This document shows positions 17,902-25,612 of a stretch of DNA of 64,000 nucleotides, in pieces. Position 1 is the stretch's first letter, and each line of letters begins with the position of its first letter. The notes beneath the pieces are model-generated. The model did no database searches and had not been told where the DNA came from. It saw only the letters and a list, made by a program, of their open reading frames with translations. The stretch is taken from assembly GCA_963754645.1 (NCBI GenBank), contig CAVWGP010000004.1, positions 1,302,001 through 1,366,000 of the forward strand, given 5' to 3'. Origin of the DNA: CAVWGP01 sp963754645 (lineage in GTDB: Bacteria > Pseudomonadota > Alphaproteobacteria > Bin65). Both the position numbers and the translations under genes were made by a program.

Positions 17902-20235
17902 TTAAGCGCCGCCGCCGTCCCCGTCCAGCGCATCGGCGCGTGCAGCAGCCGCGAGGACGCGCTCGGGCGTCAGCGGAAGTGTCCGGATGCGCTTGCCGGT
18001 GGCGGCGAAAACGGCGTTGCAGATCGCGGGCGCCACCCCGACCATGGCCGGCTCGCCCACGCCCTTGGCGCCGAACGGCCCGGTCGGCTCGGCGGCCTCG
18101 ATGATGATGGCGTGGATCGAGGCCGGCACGTCGAGCGCACCGGGCACGGCGTATTCGGCGAGCGTCGGATTGGCGAGGCGGCCGTCGCTGTCCCACACCA
18201 TTTCCTCGCTGAGCGCGTAGCCCAGGCCCTGGACGAAGCCGCCTTGCATCTGGCCTTCGATCGCGGCGGGATTGATGGCGCGGCCGACATCGTGCGCCGA
18301 CCAGGCGCGCAGCACCTCGATCTTGCCCGTCATCGCGTCGATATCGAGCTCGACCGCCTGGGCGCCGAAAACATAAACGCCGAGATTGGTGAAGGCGAAG
18401 CCCGCCATCAGCGCGCGCTTGGGATCGAGCCGCTCGCCGTCATAGACGAAGCTGTGCGATCCCAGGATCGGCCCGCCGGTGAAATAGAGCGAGCGCAGCG
18501 CGATCTCGCGGAAACCCACCGCCTTGTCGGGCACGCCCTTGAGGCCGACCTTGCCGCCGGGACGCAACTCCAAGTCCGCCGCCGCGCATTCCATCATCTC
18601 GGCGGCGTGGGCGATGATTTTCTCCTTGGCTTCGAGCGTCGCCGCGAGCACCGAGCGCCCGGTCATGTAAGTCGTGCGGCTGCCGGCGGTCTTCCAATTG
18701 TAGGGCGACGTGTCGCTGTCGGGCGACGCGACGGCGATTTGCGTCGCCGGAATTTGCAGGGCTTCGGCGCAAATCTGCGCCAGCACCGTGTCCGAGCCCT
18801 GGCCGATATCGACCGCGCCGGTGATGAGGCCGATCGAACCGTCGGCCTTGACCTGGACATTGGCGCCGGTGCCGAGCAGGCCCGAGATATGCGCGAAGAT
18901 CGCGTAACCGATGCCGCGCTTATGGCCCGGCTTGGCCGGCAGCGCCGGCGCCGTCGCAACCGCGTCGCGCACCGCCGCGAGGCACTCGGCGGCGCGGCAC
19001 GTCGTCAGCGTGTGCCCGCCGGCCCAGCGCTCGCCGTCCTTGAGCGCGTTTTGCAAGCGCAGCGCCACCGGATCGTGCCCGAGCTTCGCCGCCAGCTCGT
19101 CGATCTGACTCTCGCTGGCGAAGCCGGCCTGCGGATTGCCGAAGCCGCGAAACGCGCCGGCGCGCAGCTTGTTGGTGTAGAGCGCCCGGCCGCGAATGCG
19201 GAAATTCGCGATGCGATAGGGTCCGCGCGCCATCAGCACGGCAAAATTAAGCACCGCCGGGCTCTCATCGGCATAGGCGCCGCCATCGAGCAGGATATCG
19301 ACCTCGCGCGCCAGGATCGTGCCGTCGCGCTTGGCGCCGGTGCGCATGCGGATGCGCGACGGATGGCGGCAACGCTGAATTTCGAAATCGTCGCTGCGCG
19401 ACAGCGTGAGCTTGACCGGCTTGCCGGTGGCGCGCGTCAGCGCCGCCGCGATCGAATGGATGTTCGAGGCGTGCTTGCCGCCGAAGCCGCCGCCGATGCG
19501 CGGCACCTGCGCCCGCACCTCGGTCATCGGAATGCCGAGTTCGTCGGCGACGCGCGACTGCACCTGATGCACCGATTGGCACGAGGTCCAGATGCCGATC
19601 CGCCCGTTGGCCTCGGGCTCGGCCAGAACCGAATTGGTTTCGAGATAGGCGTGATGCTGCGCCGGCGTTTCGTAAACCGCCTCGACGACGACGTCGCATT
19701 GCTGGAACGCGGCATCGACATCGCCCTCGGCCAGCTCGGTTTCCCACACGATATTGCCACGCGCGTTGACCGGCTTGAGCTTGAAATACTTGCCGAGCTC
19801 TTCGTGCACGAGCGCGGCGCCCGGCGCCAGCGCCGCATCGATCGTGAGCACCGCCGGCAGCGGCTGGTATTCGATTTCGATCAGGCGCGCCGCCTCGCGC
19901 GCGGCGGCGAGGCTGGTCGCGGCGACGGCGGCCACCGGCTCGCCGACATAGCGCACCTTGCCCATCGCGAAGATCGTCTCGTCCTTGACGAAGGGACCGA
20001 CGCGCAGCGGCTTGAAATCGGCGCCGGTGATGACCGCGCGCACGCCGGGCACGGCGCGCGCCTTCGCCGTGTCGTAGGCCTCGATGCGCGCATGAGCATA
20101 CGGGCTGCGCGCCAGCGCCACATGCAGCATGCCGGGGCGCGACAGATCGTCGGCGTATTGCGCGCGGCCCGCGGCTTTGTCGCACGCGTCGGCGCGCGGC
20201 ACGCTCAATCCGACCGCAATGCCCGCCGCGCTCAT
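17902..20235 (-). CDS. Xanthine dehydrogenase-family Mo hydroxylase, molybdopterin-binding large subunit
   Basis: 777 residues, the large subunit of a three-subunit molybdenum hydroxylase. It has an aldehyde oxidase/xanthine dehydrogenase a/b hammerhead domain (RAQYADDLSRPGMLHVALARSPYAHA), then the MoCo-binding domains with RIGGGFGGKH, GAFRGFGNPQA and DIGQGSDTVLAQ, and the conserved GAKGVGEPAM with the catalytic glutamate near the C-terminus. The RGFG active-site loop differs from both CO-dehydrogenase signatures, so this is a hydroxylase of an organic substrate, possibly an N-heteroaromatic acid given the NicX-like gene next to it. The ATG overlaps the stop of the 2Fe-2S subunit gene (ATGA). 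Substrate unproven. Confidence 0.9.
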   Translation of the reverse strand: MSAAGIAVGLSVPRADACDKAAGRAQYADDLSRPGMLHVALARSPYAHARIEAYDTAKARAVPGVRAVITGADFKPLRVGPFVKDETIFAMGKVRYVGEPVAAVAATSLAAAREAARLIEIEYQPLPAVLTIDAALAPGAALVHEELGKYFKLKPVNARGNIVWETELAEGDVDAAFQQCDVVVEAVYETPAQHHAYLETNSVLAEPEANGRIGIWTSCQSVHQVQSRVADELGIPMTEVRAQVPRIGGGFGGKHASNIHSIAAALTRATGKPVKLTLSRSDDFEIQRCRHPSRIRMRTGAKRDGTILAREVDILLDGGAYADESPAVLNFAVLMARGPYRIANFRIRGRALYTNKLRAGAFRGFGNPQAGFASESQIDELAAKLGHDPVALRLQNALKDGERWAGGHTLTTCRAAECLAAVRDAVATAPALPAKPGHKRGIGYAIFAHISGLLGTGANVQVKADGSIGLITGAVDIGQGSDTVLAQICAEALQIPATQIAVASPDSDTSPYNWKTAGSRTTYMTGRSVLAATLEAKEKIIAHAAEMMECAAADLELRPGGKVGLKGVPDKAVGFREIALRSLYFTGGPILGSHSFVYDGERLDPKRALMAGFAFTNLGVYVFGAQAVELDIDAMTGKIEVLRAWSAHDVGRAINPAAIEGQMQGGFVQGLGYALSEEMVWDSDGRLANPTLAEYAVPGALDVPASIHAIIIEAAEPTGPFGAKGVGEPAMVGVAPAICNAVFAATGKRIRTLPLTPERVLAAAARADALDGDGGGA

Positions 20236-20702
20236 GCCTTGGCTCCTTCGGCCACGCTGAGCGCGGCCTCGACGATTTTGGCGTAGCCCGTACAGCGGCA
20301 CAGATTGCCCGAGATCGCGGCGCGGATCGCGGCGCGGTTCGGGCGCGGCGCCGACTTGAACAGCGCCTCCAGCGCGAGGACGATTCCCGGGGTGCAATAG
20401 CCGCATTGCACCGCGCCGAGCCGCGCCAGCGCCGCCTGAATTCGAGTCGTCGGCCCGAGCCCTTCGACTGTGACAATCCCCTGGCCGGCGCAATCGACGG
20501 CGAGGCGCAGGCACGCGCGCTGCGGCGCGCCGTCGATCAGCACTGTGCAGGCGCCGCACACGCCTTGATCGCAGCCGCGCTTGGCGCCGGTCAGCGCCAA
20601 TTGCTCGCGCAACACGGCGAGCAGCGTGTCTTCGGTGCGCGCCAGAACATCCTGCGCTTCGCCGTTGACGCTCAGCGTCATCGCCAGGCGCGCCGCGCTC
20701 AT
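20232..20702 (-). CDS. Mo hydroxylase 2Fe-2S subunit
   Basis: 156 residues. Plant-type ferredoxin cluster motif GCDQGVCGACTVLIDG with a fourth cysteine in RACL, and the second [2Fe-2S] domain with CGYCTPG and CRCTGY. This is the electron-transfer subunit linking the MoCo subunit to the FAD subunit. The start (20702) overlaps the FAD-subunit stop, and its stop overlaps the large-subunit start, both ATGA; translation of the three genes is evidently coupled. Longer than a minimal small subunit only by a few N-terminal residues (MSAARLAMTLSVNG). Confidence 0.94.
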   Translation of the reverse strand: MSAARLAMTLSVNGEAQDVLARTEDTLLAVLREQLALTGAKRGCDQGVCGACTVLIDGAPQRACLRLAVDCAGQGIVTVEGLGPTTRIQAALARLGAVQCGYCTPGIVLALEALFKSAPRPNRAAIRAAISGNLCRCTGYAKIVEAALSVAEGAKA

Positions 20703-21550
20703 CGCCCCGCCCCCGCCTTCGCCGCCTCGATCGCGCGCCGCGCCAGGTGCGGCAATATTTTCAAGCGATAGTCGGCGCTGGCGCGAATATCGTCGAGCGG
20801 ACTGGCGGCAGCGGCCATGGCCTCCGATGCCGCGCGAAGATCGGCTTCGGCGAGCCGCGTGCCGATCAAGGAATTTTCGGCGGCGGCGAAGCGCAACGGC
20901 GTCATCGCCACGGCGCCGGCGGCCAGCCGCGCCTGGCGGCAAATTCCATGTTCGAGCGCGATCGCGGCGGCGACGGACACGATCGGATAATCGCCGTCGA
21001 CGCGAACCAGCTTCTCATAATGCGCACCGGCCCCGGCCAGCGCCGGCGCCAGCCGGACGGCGACGATGATTTCGCCCGGCAGCAGCGCGCTGGTCAGGTA
21101 ATCGACGAAAAATTCCGTCGCCGCGATTTTGCGCCCGCCTTTGGGCCCCGCCGTTTCAATCGTGCCGCCGGCGGCCAGCACGGCGGCGGCGATATCGCCG
21201 GCGGGATCGGCATGGGCCAAGGCGCCGCCGATCGTGCCGGCATTGCGGATCGGCGGATGGGCGATGCGCGCCGCCGCGAGGCGGAGGATGGCGTGATCGC
21301 CGCGCAACAGGTCCGAGGCCGCGAGCGCCGCGTGCGTCGTCATCGCGCCGATGGCGACCGAGCCGTCAGCCTCGCGCCGAATGCCGGACAAGGTCGCGAT
21401 CCGGCGCAGGCTGACGAGCGCCGCCGGCTGCAGCAGCTCGGCATTCATCATGGCGACGAGCGTTTGCCCGCCCGAAAGGCAGCGTGCCTCGGGTTCCGCC
21501 GCGAGCACGGCAACGGCCTCGTCGATCGATGTCGGCGCATGGTATTTCAT
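20699..21550 (-). CDS. Mo hydroxylase FAD-binding medium subunit
   Basis: 283 residues, CoxM-like FAD-binding subunit. Signatures: LSGGQTLVAMMNAELLQPAALV, AAARIAHPPIRNAGTIGGALAHADPAGD (flavin-binding) and the C-terminal CO-dehydrogenase flavoprotein domain. MKYHAPTSIDEAVAVL is the standard start, at ATG 21548-21550, rather than a frame six codons longer. First gene of a minus-strand operon: FAD subunit, 2Fe-2S subunit, MoCo subunit, NicX-like protein. The 129-bp divergent gap to the GST gene at 21680 should hold the promoter. Confidence 0.93.
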   Translation of the reverse strand: MKYHAPTSIDEAVAVLAAEPEARCLSGGQTLVAMMNAELLQPAALVSLRRIATLSGIRREADGSVAIGAMTTHAALAASDLLRGDHAILRLAAARIAHPPIRNAGTIGGALAHADPAGDIAAAVLAAGGTIETAGPKGGRKIAATEFFVDYLTSALLPGEIIVAVRLAPALAGAGAHYEKLVRVDGDYPIVSVAAAIALEHGICRQARLAAGAVAMTPLRFAAAENSLIGTRLAEADLRAASEAMAAAASPLDDIRASADYRLKILPHLARRAIEAAKAGAGR

Positions 21551-21679
21551 CGGCCGGCAGGCTTTCACAAGGCGCGCTCACCGGTCAATAGAATAGGCCG
21601 GCGGCGGCGTTGCGCGAAAAACCATTGCCAGGGGCCGACCGGCCGCGCCAAGCTGGCGAATACAGCGGGGATGTGCGCG

Positions 21680-22423
21680 ATGCTCGAACTCTATCACGAT
21701 TGGGATTCCGTCCATTCCTACAAGGTGCGCGCCGCGCTGGCGGAAAAGGGCGTCGCCTGGGAAAGCCGGCGCGTGGCGCTGCTCGCTTTCGAGAATTTGC
21801 AACCCGACTACCTCAAGCTCAATCCCAACGGCGTGGTGCCGACGGTCGTGCATGACGGCAAGACGATATTCGAATCGACGGTCATCGTCGAATATATCGA
21901 CGAGGCCTTTCCCGGCCCGGCGTTGCGCCCCGCCGACGCCGCCGGCCGTGCCGACATGCGCATGTGGATGAAGTTTCAGGACGACGTGCTTTATAACGCG
22001 CAGCGCCCGGCGACGTTCAATCTCATGGTCAAGCAGCGGCTCGCTTCGCTGAGCGATGCCGAAATCCAGGGCTTGGTCGCGCGCCATCCGTCGCCGCAAC
22101 GCGCGCAGCATTTCCTGACCTGGGCGCGCGGCCCGATCGACGAGAAGGTCGTCGCCGAGGCGCGCCAGAATATCGATGGCGTCTTCGCGCGGCTGGAAAC
22201 GCGGCTGGCGAATGCGGCATGGCTCGCCGGAAGCACGTTCTCGCTCGCCGACCTCGCCTATATGGCCTTCATCGAGCGCATCGAAATTCTCGGCTTTGCC
22301 GAATCGTGGACGAAGCGTCCGGGCACGGCGCGCTGGGCCGCCGCGCTCAAGGCGCGGCCGTCTTTTGCCAGGGCCTGCGCGCCCGCCGAATTCCGCATGC
22401 CGGCGCCCAAGCGCGCGGCCTAG
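21680..22423 (+). CDS. Glutathione S-transferase family protein
   Basis: 247 residues. N-terminal thioredoxin-like GSH-binding domain (LYHDWDSVHSYKVRAALAEKG, NPNGVVPTVVHDG, FESTVIVEYIDE) and an all-helical C-terminal domain (WLAGSTFSLADLAYMAFI). The cis-Pro of VVPTV and the ES pair that binds the gamma-glutamyl group are kept. Two starts are possible, 21671 (MCAML) and 21680; the latter has GGGG at a proper distance. It is divergent from the molybdenum hydroxylase operon, so a role in conjugating products of aromatic breakdown is possible but not shown. It converges with kinase 2, the stops being 3 bp apart. Confidence 0.88.
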   Translation: MLELYHDWDSVHSYKVRAALAEKGVAWESRRVALLAFENLQPDYLKLNPNGVVPTVVHDGKTIFESTVIVEYIDEAFPGPALRPADAAGRADMRMWMKFQDDVLYNAQRPATFNLMVKQRLASLSDAEIQGLVARHPSPQRAQHFLTWARGPIDEKVVAEARQNIDGVFARLETRLANAAWLAGSTFSLADLAYMAFIERIEILGFAESWTKRPGTARWAAALKARPSFARACAPAEFRMPAPKRAA

Positions 22424-22426
22424 CGA

Positions 22427-25351
22427 TTACCGCAGATTGCGCAGTTTTTCCCGTGCCGCTTCGTGGCCGGCGCGGACAGCGCGGTCGTAAAATTGCCGTG
22501 CCAAGGCGCGGCTGCGATCGACGCCGAGGCCGTGTTCGTAGGCTTCGGCCAGCAGCGCCATGCACCAGCCCTCTCCCGCATCGGCACCGCGCTTGAACAA
22601 CGCGGTCGCGTCGGCCTGCTGCTTCTCGACCCCGCGGCCGTCGCGCAGCAGCACACCGAGCCGGCAAAACGCCTTGGGATAGCCCTGCTCCGCCGATTTC
22701 CGCGCCCACTGATATCCGCGCTCAAGATCGCGCTCGACGCCGTGGCCCTGCAGATAGGCATTGGCCAAGTTGAATTGCGCCACTGCGTTGCCGCCTTCGG
22801 CCGCGCGCCGGAACCAGGCATAGGCCTCGCCTTCGTCGCGTTCGGTACCGCGGCCGGTGGCGAGACACAGGGCGAATTGATTCTGGGCGCCGACATGGCC
22901 GTATTCGCCGGAGTCGCGAAACAGCTCGCAGGCTTTGGCAGCGCCGCCGCGCCGCAGCGCCGTGCGCTGCGCTTCGGCATAAAGCGCTTCGGCTTTGTCC
23001 CGCATGGCGAGATAGCGCGTTTCGTCCGCGGCGCGCAGGCGCTGGTAATCCACGTCCTCGCGCGCTTTCTCCCAGCGCTCTTTCAAATCGCGCAGCGCCG
23101 CCTGCTCCGGCAGATCGGCGGCAAAGCCGCGCAGCGCCTCCTCCGCATCGGCGATGCGGTCCCGCGCCCCGGCGTGATCGCCGGCCTCGATCGCGGCGCG
23201 TGCCTGTTCCATGGCACGCCGCGCCGCCGCGACCAACCGCAGGCGATCGTCCCGCCAAGCCTTGAGCGCATTGTCGTAACGCGCCCGGGCCGCTTCGATC
23301 ATGCGCGCGCCAGGCATGACGGTGGCGGCCTCGGCAATCAGGCGCTCGGCGTCCGGCCACTCGCCGCGCTCGCGCGCTTCGTCGGCGCGCGCGATGAGCT
23401 GCGCCGCGACCGCGACGATTTTGCCGCGCAAGTCTTCGACCCGCGCATCGCCCGGCATCAGGGCATCCACTTCGCTCAGGAGACTGTTCGTCAATGCCCA
23501 ATCGCGCCGGCCGATCGCCTCGCCGATGCGCCGAAACAGGCCGGCAACAGCTTCGCTTCGCCGCCGCTCCTCTTCGGCGCGCCGGGCCGCGGCAAGTTCG
23601 GCTTGACGGCGAGCTGCTTCGGCACGCGTGGCGGCCTCGGCAGCGCGCGCGGCCGCCTCGGCGGCGCGGCGCTCTTCGTCGAGGCGCCGGGCGGCTTCCG
23701 CGCGTTGGCGGGCCTGCTCGTTTGCAAACGCGGCGTCGATCGCGGCGCGCAACTCGGCGGCAAGCTTGAGCGCGTCGGCCTCGGCTTGGCGGCGCTCCTG
23801 CTCCGCGCGCTCCGCCGCCTCGGCACGCTGACGCATCTGTTCGGCCTCGAGCGCGGCGGCGATCGCGGCACGCAACTCGGCCGCAAGCCGGATCGCGTCG
23901 GCCTCGGCTTGGCGGCGCTCCTGCTCCGCGCGCTCCGCCGCTTCGGCACGCTGGCGCATCTGTTCTGCCCCGAGCGCGGCGGCGATCGCGGCGCGCAACT
24001 CGGCGGCAAGCCGGATTGCGTCGGCCTCAGCCTGCCTGGCCGCTTCGGTTTCGACGCGCCGCCGCTCCTGTTCGGCACGCTCCGCCGCTTCAGCTTCCAT
24101 CGCGGCCCTGTGCGCTTCTTCGGCGCGGCGCGCGGCTTCCACTTCCGCCTCGCGCCCGGCCGATTCTTTATTTGCGTCCGACGTCGGCGCCCGATCGTTC
24201 AAGTACGGAAAAAGCACGCCGGCGCCGGCCAGCAAAGGGACGGACAATACCGCGCCCCAGAACGCCGCTTTGCGCGCCGATATTCTTGCCGGCGCCGGGC
24301 CCTGGATCGGTGCACTGTAAATTTTGAACGCCGCGACCGCGCGCGGCGGCGGCGGGATGGCAAGGATTGACGTCAGCGGCTTGAAATCCCGGCCGGCGTC
24401 TCGCTCCGGTTTTGCCGCCGCCGGCTCCGGCATTCCAGCCGCGACGGGTTCAGCGCGCAAGGCGTCCCTCAGCGCCGCAATCGATTGCGGGCGCAATGCC
24501 GGGTCCAAGCCGAGGCACGCATCGATCGCGTCGAGCCAAGGCGCGGGAAAGCGGCGCGCGGCGGCGACGGCGGCCGGACGCAACGGATCGTCCCGGTCGA
24601 GGCCTATCGCGCCACGGCGCACAATTGCCGATGGCGGATGAAATCCGGTGACGCAGCGATAGAGCACCGCGCCGAGGCCATAAATATCGGTCCAAGGCCC
24701 GAGCGGCGAGCCGGCTTCGTATTGCTCGGCAGCGGCATAGGCCTGCTCCGAAACCGAGCCGGCCGGTTGAAAACCGACCTGACGCGCAACACCGATATCG
24801 ACGAGAATCGGCGCGCCGCCGATACGCAGCAGGACATTGGCCGGTTTGATGTCGCGATGCAGGAGGCCCGCTTCATGCACAACAGCAAGCGCTTCGCAAA
24901 GCGGATCGAGCAAGTCCGACAGTTCCGCCTCGGTCAGAGTGCCGCGCCGGGCCAAGCTGGCCGCCAGGCTCTCGTCGCCAAGATATGGGTTTGCGAGATA
25001 GGCCGTGCCATTGGCTTCGATAATGCGTTCGTAGCGAACCAAGTTGCGATGCCGGACCGAAATCAGAGCGCCGGCCTCGGCGCGAAATCGAGCGAGGCCA
25101 GCTTCGAACTCGACTCGTGCGGGCCCGTCCGGCGACGCTGGCCCGGCCACTCCGTTCCGGCGCGCTGCCGTGCCGGCCGGAAAATATTCCTTGATCGCCA
25201 TTTGGCGCCCCAGCGCGCCTTCTTCCGCAAGGTAGGTGAAACCGGCGAGCCCTGCGCCCAACACGCGCGTCAGGCGAAACGATTCCAGCCGGTGCCCCGC
25301 GGGCAGGGCGTCGGCGGCATGTCGAGCGATCAGGGAGCGCGATAGGGGCAT
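22427..25351 (-). CDS. Ser/Thr kinase with membrane segment, coiled coil and Sel1 repeats (kinase 2)
   Basis: 974 residues from ATG 25351. Kinase domain at about 15-290: LGAGLAGFTYL loop, MAIKEYFPAG lysine, HRDIKPANVLL catalytic loop, and DIG where DFG is usual (LVDIGVARQ). One transmembrane helix lies at about 360-385 (GAVLSVPLLAGAGVLFPYL). A long Glu/Arg/Ala coiled coil follows at about 390-620, built partly on 41-residue repeats. Sel1-like repeats occupy about 790-974 (GAQNQFALCLATGRGTERD, AVAQFNLANAYLQGHGVERD, AFCRLGVLLRDGRG). The kinase should be cytoplasmic and the coiled-coil/Sel1 part periplasmic. Next to the kinase-FGE gene 25613-27757, same strand, 261 bp apart. Targets unknown. Confidence 0.88.
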   Translation of the reverse strand: MPLSRSLIARHAADALPAGHRLESFRLTRVLGAGLAGFTYLAEEGALGRQMAIKEYFPAGTAARRNGVAGPASPDGPARVEFEAGLARFRAEAGALISVRHRNLVRYERIIEANGTAYLANPYLGDESLAASLARRGTLTEAELSDLLDPLCEALAVVHEAGLLHRDIKPANVLLRIGGAPILVDIGVARQVGFQPAGSVSEQAYAAAEQYEAGSPLGPWTDIYGLGAVLYRCVTGFHPPSAIVRRGAIGLDRDDPLRPAAVAAARRFPAPWLDAIDACLGLDPALRPQSIAALRDALRAEPVAAGMPEPAAAKPERDAGRDFKPLTSILAIPPPPRAVAAFKIYSAPIQGPAPARISARKAAFWGAVLSVPLLAGAGVLFPYLNDRAPTSDANKESAGREAEVEAARRAEEAHRAAMEAEAAERAEQERRRVETEAARQAEADAIRLAAELRAAIAAALGAEQMRQRAEAAERAEQERRQAEADAIRLAAELRAAIAAALEAEQMRQRAEAAERAEQERRQAEADALKLAAELRAAIDAAFANEQARQRAEAARRLDEERRAAEAAARAAEAATRAEAARRQAELAAARRAEEERRRSEAVAGLFRRIGEAIGRRDWALTNSLLSEVDALMPGDARVEDLRGKIVAVAAQLIARADEARERGEWPDAERLIAEAATVMPGARMIEAARARYDNALKAWRDDRLRLVAAARRAMEQARAAIEAGDHAGARDRIADAEEALRGFAADLPEQAALRDLKERWEKAREDVDYQRLRAADETRYLAMRDKAEALYAEAQRTALRRGGAAKACELFRDSGEYGHVGAQNQFALCLATGRGTERDEGEAYAWFRRAAEGGNAVAQFNLANAYLQGHGVERDLERGYQWARKSAEQGYPKAFCRLGVLLRDGRGVEKQQADATALFKRGADAGEGWCMALLAEAYEHGLGVDRSRALARQFYDRAVRAGHEAAREKLRNLR
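23748..24034. repeat. 123-bp tandem repeat inside kinase 2
   Basis: Two full units (23748-23870 and 23871-23993) and a partial third (23994 to about 24034) are near-identical and in frame, each coding for 41 residues of coiled coil (RLAAELRAAIAAAL.AEQMRQ...QAEADAI). Exact 123-bp periodicity shows recent tandem duplication; copy number may vary between strains. Confidence 0.88.
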
Positions 25352-25612
25352 CGCCAATTCGCCGGAGCCAAACCATTCGTTCTTCGCTTACTACGCAGTC
25401 CGGACCGGCGGCATGCCCGTTGCCGCATCCCACGCGCGATCCGCGATGCAGTCCGGGCTCGCTAGATCGCCCACAACTCCGGCCGTGATAACAAATTCCG
25501 GCTCAAACCGCTATAGCGGCGCGAAATTCCGCCGTGCGCGCAGGACCATGCGCATTCAAATCCGGATATTGGGTACCGTTCTCCGGCGTGGGCGGGAGCT
25601 TGGCGCTCGGTG

